This document shows, piece by piece, positions 1 to 13,937 of a stretch of 64,000 bases of DNA (the stretch's first letter is position 1; the number at the start of each line of letters is the position of its first letter). Location of the stretch: positions 24,211,565 to 24,275,564 of the forward strand of contig CM056559.1 of the NCBI GenBank assembly GCA_029721515.1. The letters run 5' to 3'. The notes beneath the pieces are model-generated. The model saw only the letters and a list, made by a program, of their open reading frames with translations. It was not told where the DNA came from and made no database searches. The stretch is from Synanceia verrucosa (Eukaryota; Chordata; Actinopteri; Perciformes; Synanceiidae). The translations under genes were made by a program, and so were the position numbers.

Positions 1-2660
1 TTGAGAAGCATGATTGTCTGTCAGTTCAATACTACAAAGATGTGAGATACAATAAAGCCCAGTATGTAAATCAGTTATCAATTTTGAGTTATTTCGAGTA
101 AGTGTCTATTCCTGGTGAGTTACTGTACTTACACCACTGGCACTGATATACACTGGCTTTCAGGCAAAGGGATCTATTTAATATCCTCCAACGTTTCATT
201 TGAATTATAAGGATCAGAGCATATTTATAGGATGTACTGCCAGAATGTGTGATTCTTTCCAGACCGTTTGGCACAATGCTTTACAGAGTGCCCTGCAGAT
301 GGTTCTTTTATTCACCTTATCTGCCTTTTTCCCTCTCCTTCTTTCTCATTTTTCTTTCATAAAATGCTCCGACTCAGTCTTTTTTGGAGAATGAGAGAGG
401 AAATCCATCAGATCTGCAGTGCTGCACCATACCTCTAGGCTCATAAATTGTACATGCCTCAAAGTAGCAGGAAGTACAGGCCTAATAGGGTGTATCCTCC
501 AGGTTTCCTGTTAGGTTAACCCACTGGGTCTGGGGTATTCATACCCTGCAACTGGATCACAAGGAGCGACCCCCCTCTTGCCCTAACACTTGAAATGAAT
601 GGGTCAACAATGCAGTTAAGCTGCAAAGTCACCACCGAACAGTTTTTTTTATTATCATTGTGAAATATTTTGGCACTGTGCTTTTCAAGGAAACATAAGC
701 CACCAAATCCCAGGCTGTTTCACCCCCACGGTTATTATTGTTGCTATGAGAAGTTGATCTATGTGGTGGATTGGGAGGATTCAGGCTAGCCTTGGTGACA
801 GATAATGTTTTGTTTGCAAGGTAAAGAATGATGAAGAAGTCACAGTTGTCAAACAGTTATTGGATTTCCATACCATTATAGGGATCACACTCGTTCAGAC
901 GCACACAAGCACACACCACTTGATTCAATTCCCAGCTCTTCACCAGTCTCAAGGGGATGAAGTGTGACTGGCATTGAAAGGGTTAAATCTGAGTGCAGGA
1001 AACTCCAGCCTGGAGCAGAGAGAGAAGAGAGAGGTGATCAGGTGCCCCATCTGGATCTAATCCCACCTGGGCTCGGATAAAAATAGAGGCCTCGTGACGG
1101 ACCATGGGCTCACCAGTCCTTCCTCTTCAAAGGTGTTAGGGGGAGTAGTCATGTTTGGCTTTGTTACAGACCCACAATCTTCTCTTCATTTTGAAATAAT
1201 CTGTTTTTACTTTCAGTTTATTTTACATGACTGTTCAAATGAAAATAAATACTGAGGCTAGAAGAAGCCTTGTCTCTGTCTATTTCTTGCTTTTCTCACA
1301 CTTCGTCTCTGTCCCACGGATGCTTTGCAGGTGTTGGGAGAACGGCTTTGTGCCAAACTTAAATTTCTGAGCAGCCATTGCATTTGGTTCGGCTGGTGAG
1401 GAGTTGGCCACGGTTTCCTCACTGAGTTGAGGTAGGCCCCTAGAACAGTGGGGGTCATCCCCCTTGTGCCTCTTTTCACAGATAAAATGCTCAGATAGGA
1501 CATGTTGAAAGGATATGTTTCCAATTTTACCACCCTTATCCCTCTCAGCTCCCCCACCCATAATCTTTCTCCCTATCGCCCTCCCTCCGTCTGCCTCCTT
1601 GTCTGCCTCGGTGCATGTGTCAGACAACTGATTGATTCCCTGGGGGGGGGGGGTGGGGAGGTGAATTGATAAATCATCTCTTTATTCATCCACAGGTAAA
1701 TAAAACAACATGGCCGTGCTCAGAAATACATAGATCTACCCTCTGACACCCACAGATGCTCTGCATTAATGTCTTCCTGGCCTCAATGTTGTAATTTATA
1801 AACTGCTTCTACAAGCAGACCCCAGGGATGACTCTTATCTCTGCTGCTGCACTCGTATGCATATTTGTCTACTGCAGTTGCTCTGAGAGTGATTGTGTGC
1901 TTTTTTTAAGAGTATCATCGAATTCTAACACACATTCATAGTTGATATAAATCATTTGGTACAAGGCTGCTGGTAATAAAGGGCTCAAGTCAGACTTTGG
2001 TCAAATAATGCTGCATCTGTTTAAACCTAAACTTTGTTATCAGATGAGTACATTTTGAAATCACATGTTCTGTCAGTTCACATCCAGCTGTGCTTTACAT
2101 TCTCTTTTTTACAGCTGCTGTCAGCAACAGTGATTGTCATTCATCACACCTTTGTAAACATTAAAGCACATATTTCTTCCTGTACATATTGCTCTAATTC
2201 TATTTGATAAGGTATGAAAGATGCAACAACATGAGAATTGTGTCAGCTCATTGTTTCTTATTCCAACACCTGCTCTCTCTCTCTCTCTCGCTCTCCCTAC
2301 GTTGTCTTTCCCCATAGTATGTATCTTGAAAACAACCACTCAGGAGGAAAATCAGTGAAACATCATGTCACTTTTTGTTTAATTAATTAGCAGGTTACAT
2401 TACTGTATATGACACTCAGATGTTAGCATGCTACATTAGTGCATTTGACAATCAGTGGTAGTGAAGCGGATACAGTAAGTTCAGTCAATACAAAGCACAT
2501 GTTGCTTTGTGTTTGTTTTCACAGAGCAGTCAGAGGATTGTGGTGCTGGGTCGCCTCACTGCTGATACTGAAGGCATTCAGCTCTGCAGTAGCAGCAAAA
2601 AAAAAAAAAAATCTTCTGGGGTGGAGTTCCTGATAAAGGTGGTTTCCTGTATTTGCTTCT

Positions 2661-2663
<3 letters not shown>

Positions 2664-2691
<28 letters not shown>

Positions 2692-2749
2692 AAGAGGATT
2701 GTCAAATCAGCAATTGGTCATTGAGTGTGTGTGTGTGTGTGTGTGTGTG
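2664..2749. repeat. Pair of GT microsatellites
   Basis: GT runs at 2664-2691 and 2724-2749 flank 32 bp of unique sequence. The second may be a local duplication of the first. Confidence 0.95.
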
Positions 2750-3387
2750 CAGGCTGATATGCATGTGTGACCAGTCCACTTATAATGCACTGTTTACAAC
2801 TGTAGAGCAAGTTGCTAATGGCTGCCTGGCCAGTGACCCTCAACAGACCCCCCCCCCCTTGCCTCCTGCTCACCAGGCCTTATCTCTGCTGCCACTGCCG
2901 CCCACCCATTCTCATCTGCTGACAGGGAGGGGAAACTGAAAGTGCTGGAGTTGCTTTAGTTCCTTTACACACACAATGATTTCTACTTTAAGAATTTCAA
3001 GTGTGTATTCCTCCCTGTGGGTTTCACAAATATTTACTTTAACTTAAGACAGTATTTTTAGCATCACCTTACACCATCAAGACTGACTTTACATTTTCTG
3101 TGGGCCTTTAGATCAGAACAGGAAGTCGTCAGCAATCCACTTTTGAATTCGATCTTTCTCCAGATGGAGGTGGACTGACTCCAGACGCTTGCTCTCATAT
3201 TGACAATACTGGTAACCAGGGCAACTCATATGCATAAACGGTTCATGTAATCCCACCAGTCACAACCTTGGCCAACATTTGGTTTTGCAGTTGTAAACTG
3301 CTTCAAGGCTGCTCATCTGTTTGTGGAGTGAAATGCAAATATGAATGATCATATATAGTAAAGCATCTGCAAAATAAATAATATAAT

Positions 3388-3626
3388 AGTAGAAAAGCAC
3401 TCAGAGAGCACAGACATCCACCGTGGTAGCGGCGGTTTGTTGGTTTGCAAAGCAACTCAAAAAGTTATGGACGGTTTTTGATGGAATTTTCAGGATTGGC
3501 TGGAAGTGGCCTAAATTAAAACTGATTCACTTTGGGTGGTGATCCGATCCAACTTTTTGCATTCTTTTGCAAACCAACAAATAAACAAACCCCAGTGAAA
3601 ACATAACCTCCTTGGCGGAGGTAATA
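3388..3626. repeat. Foldback-family repeat, copy A
   Basis: Begins AGTAGAAAAGCACTCAGAGA and ends ACCTCCTTGGCGGAGGT. Contains AACTCAAAAAGTTATGGACG and TTTTGATGGAATTTTCAGGA. GGTTTGTTGGTTTGCAAAG on the left pairs with CTTTTGCAAACCAACAAATA on the right, making a large imperfect hairpin. Same family as the elements at 51.0 and 59.5 kb. Confidence 0.75.
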
Positions 3627-6318
3627 ATACATAGGACTAATTATGCCTCATACTGTATTTATATTTATTTTTAATTATGAACTGTGGCCTAGAATAAAAC
3701 AAATATTTACACATAAGAAAATGTAGAGTGATTCAAGAAGTAAAAATATAAGTATGGATGTAAAGTGGATGCACCTTGCCTTGCAGTCCATTAAATGTTT
3801 TTATCATAATAAGAAGATTAATTCTCCAGATCACTCTGAACCTGAACTCAGCTTTGTTATCTCAGGTACATACCTGTGATGCCAAGTTGGGGTACATGCA
3901 TAAAGTAGGGGCATTAAGACAAAAAAGCATGTTACATACACTGACATCCAATAACTGGAGATTAATAAGTGAAACAGAATGAAAAAAACACTCTCATTCC
4001 CTCTGGACACAGAACATGTGCAGAAATGTAAGCATGAGGTCCACATGTTGCGTAGGCACGCTGGGTTGTTAATGTTATGCAGTTGTCCGATGAGTCATTT
4101 GAAAAGGATGACTAGAGTTTAGCTTTGGATATGGGAACAGACATAAACATGACTTGTACAACAGGAAAACATTGATGTTAATCTAATTTAGCTGCTATTG
4201 CTCCAAGCTCAAAGTAGTCCCCTCCCCAAATTCAAAAGCGGTGTCATTTTTGCGAATCACTCTGCTCTGCTGTGTTTTAGTTTATTATCACCTGACAGCC
4301 AGTCCCCTCTCACCACACATCAGCTGTCCTCTGACTCAGTACTCCGGACTGATTCCCTGACCACAAATTTGCCTTGGGTATCTCTTCCTCTCTTGGTCAA
4401 TCTCTCTCTCTCTCTGCTGGGTTAGTGACTACAGGGGGAGATGGTGAGAACAGTGGGTCGTAGCCTTTCCCAGCCACAGCCCAGAAGATTGCTGTGGAGC
4501 GAGGAGCCCACCTCTCGCCTCAGCCCCTGGCCCTCCGGCCACCAGTGATGTGGGAAAAGCCTGGGAGGGTGTCCCACTGAGCGCGCTCAGGCAGTCGTCC
4601 CAGGCTCCGAACCTGCCACTCCAACCCTCTCAGTGGCAGCAGCTGTCAGGCCTGGGCCGAGCTTGTTAAAGTCAGCTAACCTCATGAGTTGTTTTCTCTG
4701 CCATGTTGTTTCACCTTACCTCAGACCAAACAGAAAGTGCCACACAAGTTGCAGTGGGAGTCAGAGAGGGTGAGATGCACCAGTGAGTCGTGACTTCTTG
4801 TTACCACTTGAAAAGATCTGTGTAAACATCTGTTTGGCTTGCCTGGAACAGTCACGAGAGGGCTACTGATTGACATAGCTTTGACAGTTCCAGCTACAAG
4901 GTTTTTTTTTTCTTGTCGCTATCACTATAAACAACTGTTAAAACAACTGTTCCACTTTAAATGACTCTTATCCAGCTGCATGGCTAAAATTTCTGAATTA
5001 CACAACATCCATGCGGGGCAAGAGGGACCACATGATGGCTTGGTGAGTAATCTCTGGCTAGTCCCCATGTGTTAAACTGATAAAGAGCAGGAGGATCTGT
5101 GTCGTGTCAAATCCTATAAGAAGCCAAACAAAAGCTTGTGCACACACATGCGCAGATAAAACAACTTTGCGCCACCGCAGAGGATAAGAGTGCCAGAGCT
5201 GAGCAAAGAGAGAAATAAAGCGAGATCACTGAACTTCATCGAGGCTTAGAAAGCATTATCATTCAAAGATCCTTGCATGTATCCAGCTGAAGATCTTGCC
5301 ATGGGAATGTGTGCTGCTCCACACCTTCTCCTTCTTCCATGTGAAAGAGGAGCCTAAGTCCCATCATTTTTTTCACAAATATACAAAAAGACATAAATCA
5401 GAAATGTTAAAGTACATTCTCATGCACACCCCTTTCTCAGCTGAGAGTTTTATACTCTTTCAGGCAACGCATTGCACTGATTCAGCGATCATAAGCAAGG
5501 GAGCAGATCTTTGTATGGGAAACTCTGTGACCTGAAGAGTGCTCGTCTCCTCCATAGCATGTGAACAGCCACTATCCTCCCCCACTTTCCCCACACCCCC
5601 ACCTTCCACCACTTCACGCTAAGCATGACATTATATTTTTCTCTTGTCATCTTTAGGTTTCATTGTCTCGCTGAAGCGGTGACCAGTTGGCACCAGACCA
5701 CTCCGGGTCTGCTTTACATCAGCTTCCAGTCACCAGGAGAGCCCTGTTTACGCTGCCTGCCAGACAAGGACGCTTGGGAAGACAGCCAGAAAAGAACTGG
5801 TGCTCAAAGTTTTATCTTAACATTCGTGCACTGTCAGAGTCAGCATAAGCATAGATCCTCTCGGCGTATGTTTGTGTGTGATTGTGGGGTGGGGCATGAG
5901 GGAATGGTTTGTGGTTATGTGAACAAAAGCTTCTTGGCACATCATCATATGACTTTGTTCTCTCTCACATGATGAGAGAAAAGGGGGATGCGAGCACATG
6001 GATTGTTTTATTGTGGAAAAATATCACGGTGGCAGAGTCATAGTAAATACATGATTACATAGCAACCACTCAGAGTTCTTTTCAGCAGGGTTATGTAAAT
6101 ATAGGTTAAATGCTATTGACTCTGTGGGTTCCCAAGATATTTACTGCTCAGTCATTGACAATGTTGTCCTGTGGTTATGATTAAGAAAGACATATTCTGC
6201 TGATACTGCTCACAGTGAACCTGAAAGGCAAACAAAGCAAAATATTCAGAGTGCCTGCTTGGCCCCTACTTGAAGACTAACTTACTTCTAATTATAACTT
6301 CTCATAAAATTTAGAATT

Positions 6319-6612
6319 TTAATTCTTTTAGTGCCATTGACACATTTCAATGTCATTTAAAATCCAACACTTGAGTGCCATTGATGTATTTCGACGTCAA
6401 AGTGTTTTTATCGGCAGCGTCTTTTCGGCAGATCGCTGTCTCCCGCAGTAATGTTGGGGCTTCTGGGATTTGTAGTTGGAGCATAAAGAGACAGTACACC
6501 ATCAAGATCAAAGCAGGAAGTGGAGATGATCGTGATCAGAGAGCAAAACGGACGGATTCTGGACAAAAAGTGGTGTTTTTTGTGAAAATGGCTTCTAAAA
6601 TGAAAAGGCAGT
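6319..6612 (+). mobile_element. TTAA-MITE copy 1, 3' truncated
   Basis: Starts at TTAATTCTTTTAGTGCC, a mutated terminal repeat, and has the doubled left end (a second TTGAGTGCCATTGA about 50 bp in). The body includes the family core GGGGCTTCTGGGATTTGTAG and AAAGCAGGAAGTGGAGA. Similarity fades after GACAAAAAGTGGTG, so the right third is missing. Confidence 0.8.
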
Positions 6613-9600
6613 AGGACAACTTCAGGTAAGGTCAAATTGCTGTCGTGAACACACATGTGCATTATAAACAATATACGCTGTCATAAAATGCTGAAACCAC
6701 TCATGCAATTACATCTAGAAACATAAGGATTATAGATAAAGCCTGATGCGAGTAACTACCACAGTAGCAGAGACAAGGATCTTAATGGGTATGTACAAAT
6801 GAGCTGCAATCAGAAAGGAGAGTGCCACACCCACACCAGAAAGACAGGGGAAAGTGGGAAACACATCGGAGGGGTATACACAAGAGACACCAGGAAACAA
6901 GACAGCATGGCCACAGCCGTGACAAAATTCATTCTGAAAACGTCTCCTGTCTGGGATTCTCAAGGGATTCTCAGGAGATCTCTGTTTCCCATAACATCAC
7001 AGAATGGCTTCTTATGTCCTTCAGTTCCTTTGGTCCCTTTCAGCTGCCAAGCACTCATGACACATGATATCACTGAACTGTGTCCCCCCACTGATACCGT
7101 GCAGAGTCACTGTAAGTCAGGAGATGGTGCGTTCAGGGTGTGTTGGAGAAGAGAGGAGCTGACCGCGGTGCTGCACAGGTGAGCACTGTCATGTGACACA
7201 CCTGCTGGCCTCTATCCTTCATCACACAGCACTGACTAGTGTGAAATTAAATGAACACTGGAACATGATGACACTGTTTGCTTTGGCATAATAAACGTCA
7301 TTTATCACAGACTTTATCAGCTTGGGAAAGTTTATTTTTTTAACAATTCAACAAGGAGCCAAATGATTAAATGTCAATGCTCAACCAATAAACTGTGAGA
7401 AACAGGCCTCTGTCCTAGCTGTTCTTTGAGGCTGTTTGATTGTATACCTGTTAGCATGAAACATAAAGAATGTCTATACATTCAGTGGTTATAGTGGTTA
7501 TTAGCCTTTTTGATTTGTAGCTTATTTGCACCTACACTCAAAAAAGCCAAATTGTGTGCATTAATGTAAGTGTAACATGCAACTTCTACCATATATAGTC
7601 ATGTTTTGTAGTTGAACATCATTAAGTAATATTATTTTAGCATTTTAGCATTTAACATTGTGTAAATTAATTTATGTTGATAGATCCTAATGCATTTTGG
7701 GTAAGATACTAAATTGCACGTACAACTTCAGAGCAGAAGGTGGCAGTAGTGTGCGAACCAGGAGTTTTAGAAACTTCACTTCAAGTTCGCAGTTCAAAAC
7801 ATGCTGAGAGTCGATAATGTTCGCCGTGGAAGACGCTAAGTCCTTTAGTTGACTTAAAATAACTTTGACTTCAAAATAAACCACTGCACAGAAATGTCAC
7901 ATAACTTGTTATTGTCCACTCTAATTTTGAACGATTACTTTCGTCACTGAATGTTTTCGTAGTGTGCTCATTAATCATAGCAGCATTAGCAGCTGGCCAT
8001 AGCAGCATTAGTTGCTATGATTAGCTACTTAACATTTGCATCACTTGCTAAATAAGTGTATTATGTTGGATTTACCCCTCATAATTTAATAATAGTAACG
8101 CCAAAACCTTAACATTATATTTATATTGTTGCCACACAACAATTTCAAATAAAGTTCTATCTTATCTTACTGAGACATTTCAGGCTGGATCAAAAGTTGC
8201 GGCTCAAACAGCTGACATTACCACTATCTCGGATGCCTCTACATGGCTGAAAAACCCTGGAAATGCATTTAAAGGGCTCAGAAGTATTTGATAAAATATT
8301 ATTTCCCTCTCCTGACCTGTCCACTTCTCTGGTGACTCTCTTGGTCTCAGCTGCCTTCCCCCTGAGTACCAAGGGAGCTGCCTCTCTCACAGCTCCATCC
8401 CCTTCTCCACTCTATGCTATTATAGCTCATGGTCAAGAACATCTACTCACTGTGTTATTGCAACAGAAATAATTCATTCATGTTGTATACATATGCCTTC
8501 ACACAAACCCCGGGTGTTTCTGTCCTTTCCCACAAAACTTTAACCTCTGAAGTGCCAAAGGTGAACACAGCTTTCTTCACTCTCTGTGGTCTTTGCAGAA
8601 GGGGCTGTGCTTAAATTCCTCATGGGGACAAAATATTTTGTCATTTCCAAATCTTTCTAATCACACAGAATTTTGCTGGAAGTTTACCAGAGTACTCAAT
8701 GAACAAGGAACACTGGCTGTTCCAACCTTTCATTTAAAAGTATCTTGTCAAGATCATGGTCTCAGCTCATCTGTGGGAGGCAATAACTCAGCCAAAGGTA
8801 AGCCAAAACAGAGCATGCAACATGTCATGAAGCACATCATCGGCCAGTTCTCATGACTCACTGCTCTGAGCAGGTGCTGAGATTTGGCTTTTTCACAGCC
8901 TCCTTCACTGTACATCTCCCCCGAATCACATTTGCACTGACTGTTTTATGATTTCTGTGTTTTGAGTTTGCTTGGCCCAGTGAAGAAGTAAGTGAGATTT
9001 AATCTGGGCAAGTCCACAGCCAGTCTGCATACCAACATATCCAAATCAATAGCAGAGATACTGACAAAATATCCACTAAAAAGTGACCAAGTGAAAATGT
9101 ACCACACACAAAATTACTTCGAAAAATAATAACACTTAGTGACGTTGTGATTAGCCTCTGGCTTGCTAGTTAGCTGCTGTCCCGTGTTTACAGCAGCAGC
9201 GGGCTAGCCTTGCTAGCCACCAAGTTAGCGAGAGAACTTTATAGCTAGATGTGCTTATTTTATGTTGCAGTTAATTTTTTAAGAGAAGTATATAACCACC
9301 AAAAAACATACTTATTATTTGTCTTTACTTGAACAACATGCTTTGTTCCAACAAACAAATCTATCTTTCACTCATCATCTCCATAGCTTTTATGTGTTTC
9401 TTTTGTACATTTTTTTACCCACCATCAGTCCTTTCAGTCTTTTCATTTCATTTGTAAAATGCCTGGCATGAGCAAAGGTAATTGGAAGAGAATATTTGTA
9501 ATGCAGGCTATAGAGAGACAAGGCTGAGTGAACATGTGATGTGTAATTGGTGTGATTCAGTGCTATTCTATAGATACAAGGTACAAAATCCTTCTTCCAC

Positions 9601-9681
9601 AATGTGCTATTAGCTTTGATGGGCAGTTATTCTCTGTGAATGCATTGTTGAATTTGCACATAGTTCTATTGTTGCATTTTA
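6613..9681. other. Intergenic sequence, part 2
   Basis: Apart from a possible LINE tail near 8.1 kb I see only unassigned AT-rich sequence. Short open frames here have no family resemblance. Confidence 0.6.
8112..8172 (+). repeat. Possible 3' tail of a LINE-type retroelement
   Basis: ATTGTTGCCACACAACAAT, a small stem, is followed by AATAAAGTTCTATCTTATCT and a short TCTTA repeat, the pattern of 3' ends of some fish LINEs. No reverse-transcriptase sequence precedes it, so only a tail fragment would be present. Confidence 0.3.
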
Positions 9682-10717
9682 TTAACTCATTGAGTACCAG
9701 CCCTCTTTTAAAAAGGAAAGTGCCTTGTGCAGGCGTTTCTGCCCATTTTGAGTCATATTTCTAGATCCTCAGAATATTTTGTACTATGTCTCTGAAAACA
9801 CAGAACAGCTCAAACGAAAGAAGAGACTCTCTATTTCATCATGAAAAAAAAAATGTTTGTTTTTACCTTGTTCCCTTCTTGTTTTATCAGAGGTAGAGTA
9901 GAGGACACTTTCACCAAAATCACCACTTTTTTGTCCAGATTCTGTTTGTTTTGTTCTCTAAGGCGACGTTCAGACTGCAGGGCTGAATGCTCAATTCAGA
10001 GTTTTTTGGGGAACTCCAATTTTCGATCTCGTTCACATTTCCAATTAAATGTGAGTTGTATGGGATCCCCACTGTGAACTTTGAATGCTCCAAAAGTGTC
10101 CCACATGCGCATTGGAGGACACAATGTCGTCACACGCAGCGAACATGCTCAGTATTTACAGAAGTACACATGGACACTAGCAGTGGAGAGTAAACCACCC
10201 GGCTCTGATAAGACCCCTCCAGTTTGGCCTAAATAGAGCTATCCCCACAAATATGAATTAACTCAGAGACCTCATTTTCCCTCCACTGACTACATGTCCA
10301 CCATGGTTGCTGTTTTTCTTCCCGCTTCCGCCTACATCAGTGCAGAATAGTGACGTTTGTTGCTTGTTGATGACATGGATGAATGCAACCTGGCCGTTCA
10401 GACTGAAGTCGCATGTCAAAAAAACAGATATGTATTGGTTTTAGGACCACATATCCAAGTGGCCTGGGTCACATTTGAAAAAATTGTATCTGTGTCGTTA
10501 AGACTGTAATTAGAAGACCAGATACAGGTCACATTCACACGCTATGTTTTCTGTGGTGCATACCATCTCATTATAATCCCAGAAGCCCCAATATTACTCA
10601 CAGGCTGTGCACTGCTTTGTGCCAGCTGCCAAAAAACGAACAATGTATATATACATCCATGGCACTCAAGTGTTGGATTTTAAAAAACGTACATGTCTTT
10701 GGCACTCGAAGAGTTAA
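9682..10717 (-). mobile_element. TTAA-MITE copy 2, interrupted by a nested insertion
   Basis: The right-end half of the element (reverse orientation) runs 9682-9961 from TTAACTCATTGAGTACCAG. The left-end half resumes at about 10548 and ends in GGCACTCGAAGAGTTAA at 10717. About 30 bp of the expected middle are missing at the break, where a foreign ~590-bp segment sits. Doubled left end present. Confidence 0.85.
9962..10547. mobile_element. Unclassified DNA element nested in MITE copy 2
   Basis: The segment between the two halves of MITE copy 2 has no similarity to that family. It contains GACGTTCAGACTGCAGG near one end and GTTCAGACTGAAGTCGCATG and GGTCACATTCACACGC towards the other. Repeated GTTCAGACTG motifs resemble non-autonomous hAT-like fish elements, but I could not find a clean terminal repeat or an 8-bp target duplication, so the class is uncertain. 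Confidence 0.5.
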
Positions 10718-13700
10718 ACTCATAAATTGCAAACAGTGTGCTCTGAAAATTTAATATCACATGGTACTACTGGACAGAATGTAAAGACCGTTTTAAGAGT
10801 GTCATTGCTGATTCCTTGTAAACTAACTGCAGCAGAGATAGCTCAAGTTAGCCCTTCCTTCTCCTGGAGTTGTCCACTACAGATTTATTAGCTTACTTTG
10901 ACCCAGGATTACTCTTGAAGACCAGTCAGCACTACTGCGCTGTAAATCAGGCCTTGCCCAGCAGGAGAGGGACCACAAAACCAATGGTGTTTAGGGTCAA
11001 AGGTCAATGGGGAGGAAGCTCAAATTCAGGAAGCCACTGCTAATATCTTTATCTACCCTGAAGTCCATAGTACTCATCCATGACTGGCTGCTAACTGGAG
11101 TTTTCCACTATCAGCAATTACTTTTGGGGTAACATATATTAGTATTATGTTATGCAAAATACTGTGAAAGCTCAGTGCTTTCTGTCATATATTATAATAT
11201 AGGTGGCTCTCATAAGTAACCCTTGTCTTTCCTTATTGATGTCTGTGAGAGATGTTTATATTTGTCAAGGGGTAGCCTCTACAGAACTGTTAGTAATAAC
11301 TTCTAAATTTCACTTGACCTACGTCATAACCTCCAAGTTATTTCTCCCATGATTGTTTAGCCATGAGGGCCAGAGCCTATTAAGCAGTTTACTGGCAGAA
11401 ACAACACAGTCAGCCTTGCTGATAATCGCGAGCTATTTTGAAGAAGTGGAGTAACTGCTGCTTACACTGTTTCTCTTTGGCTACAGTGAATCACTATGCT
11501 TATTTCTGAAAAGCTGTGGAAAGTACCTGCTATAATAAGCAGGGTTTTCTGCAGTTTGTTGACTTGAAAGTCACGCAACAATAATGACCACACGGGAGAG
11601 AAAAAGAGCAGTGAATGAAAAAAAGGAGAAGAAAAGTAAGAGAGAAAGAAATCGTAGCAGAATATGACGCTTGCGGTCAAGGAGGTTGACCCTTACTGCT
11701 ATTTTCTCAAGAAAAGGGAGGGATGAAATACTACAACTGTGTCCAGTGTGTGTTTGAGCGTGTGTCCGTGACAATGTTTATTCTCTTTTTCCAATTTCTG
11801 TCCTTGTTGCTTCTAATCAGTGAGTCATATCTGATTCATTGATTCATGAATGATGATGTGTCATTGTTTGTAGTCAAATGTTTATAACTTCATGCATTTC
11901 AAATACATCATGCAAAAAGAAATCTCTCTCTTGCGGGTGAATAAAGTTGTGTCTTTAAAATAACACACATATTGGATGTTTTTTAAAATGGAAAATGCCC
12001 CGACAGGTACAACAAGAATACTGCAGGATAAAAGTGGCCTGGTGTAAGTGTGTGTGTGTGTGTGTGTGTAACCCAGACAGCAGGGAGAAAGAAAAGTGGT
12101 CTTTTCACTAGCGTTGATTGGAAGCAGATGTTGGCAAAAACCAAGACAGAAGAGAAAATGTTTCGGAAAATTCTCAGGGCTCAGCCTTCTCTATCTGGGC
12201 CCTGGCTCGGGTAACCAATCGCTGCACAGGACCCACTGGTCTTAGGGGTGAAACAAGTATTCCTATTGGACGGAGATTTAAACGTGGGCGTTGGGAGCAG
12301 ATGTCCTGGGAAAGTTGCTGAATCCCAGTCGACCCACAGTAAAAGAAAAGCGAAAACATTTGCTTGTTCAACTGGACTGTGACCAAAACCTGTTTAAGTC
12401 CAGCTGAACTCCCTCTCGCTCTCTCTCTCTCTCTGCCGTAGTGCTTGTACAAACACTATTTCAATCTCTCTGTACGCCCCAGATATGCATGTAGACCCAT
12501 GCATTTTGAATGAACTGGCTTTCAACGCTTGGTTTTTCAATTGCTTTACAAAAGGAAACCTGAGAATCTTTTGCAAGAAAAGAAAGCTGACTCAAAGACC
12601 TTTCTTTTTCCTGCCGTCTTCTTTCATCCAGTTTGTAGACGATGCTTGAAATGAATGCAGCTGAGAGCTTCCACACCTTTGCCATCTCGTACCACTCATC
12701 TCCCCATGCCTCCGCACCTCTAAACCCTCCACTCCTCGTTTTGCAACTTTTCACCCGCTAACCTTCACCCTCCTGCATTCATCCTTCCATTTTGTTTCTC
12801 ATCTCTCTTCGTCTCCGTCCCCAAACCCCCTCTCCTCCCCTCTCACCTCTCCTCCCATCATCAGCACCCTGATTCAGTCACACTCTAGTTCACACACAGC
12901 CTCACCTGCACACAAAGCCCCATCTCACTCTTTTATTGTGCCAGTCTATTGCCTATTCACAGCAACAGCACAGCACAAATCAATCATCTTTCCTAATGGA
13001 AAGTCCACATTAACATGAGAGGACACTCCATTTCCGTCCCAGAATGCCAGGTCGAATGGTACCTGAGCTTCAGCCAATGCAGATCCGGGGACCGGCAGGC
13101 ACTCTCATTTCAGGTAGGATAGCAAGGTGATGCCGTTAGGTCCAGGGGTGGCTCTGGGAGTCAATGGTGTATTAACTGAGGATGCGACAATGGCAATAAA
13201 AATGCAAATTACCAGCCAAAGCAGGGGATGGCCTGGCTCTGCCCTTCATAAGCCTGGATAATACAGTCACCACACCTGCCAAGACATGTGGTTCAGAACA
13301 TCTCAGACACAACAATACAAAGACGAGAGCAGGGGAGGAAAAGGAGAGGTGCGCTCCATGGGACGAACATCCAAGGGTGCTATAGTTCAGGAAGGTGCCA
13401 TTTTATCTGTGACAACCATTACTGGTTCGTCAAATAGCTTCCATTATGTTTAACTTAATGTATGCCATTGAAACCACTGGACACACCACACCCTTTCTCA
13501 GTTGTTAAAGCTGAGTATATATTCTTAATCCTATAAATTTACACCAGTGTTGATTGCATCATGTAATAAGTGTATAACCAGTGTTTCTCAGTCACTGACA
13601 TGTCTTTGTGATAAAAAGGTGCATTTAGTCCACCTTCTGATGCCATTCAAACTCTTCAGTGTAACAAGAGTGGGCCAGTGACCCTCTTATTATAAAAAAA

Positions 13701-13876
13701 AGCACCTAAGCCACCTCTCAAAGTCACTACATGTTCATTTCCAATATAAATGTTTAGCTATGCCGTGCATGCCATATGGCTTTATGTTAACATTGTCTTG
13801 TACACTTAGATATGATGACAGGTGTACAAATAATCACTGATATAGTATTCTTCAGTCTCCTCCACATCAGTCACGA

Positions 13877-13937
13877 TTAACTTAATGAGTGCCAAAGACA
13901 TTTTGTTTTATAAAACGGCTGGCACTCAATGAGTTAA
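13877..13937 (+). mobile_element. TTAA-MITE copy 3, 61-bp minimal derivative
   Basis: TTAACTTAATGAGTGCC and GGCACTCAATGAGTTAA enclose fewer than 30 bp of subterminal sequence (AAAGACA then TTTTGTTTTATAAAACGGCT). Both ends are kept and the whole body is lost. Confidence 0.85.

Larger units (their letters stand above)
1..6318. other. Intergenic sequence beyond the ets1 3' end, part 1
   Basis: No gene recognised on either strand. Contains microsatellites (CT near 2272-2296, GT at 2664-2749, CT near 4395-4415) and foldback-family copy A. The block 4436-4680 is noticeably GC-rich against its surroundings and could be a regulatory element, but nothing in it is diagnostic. Confidence 0.6.
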
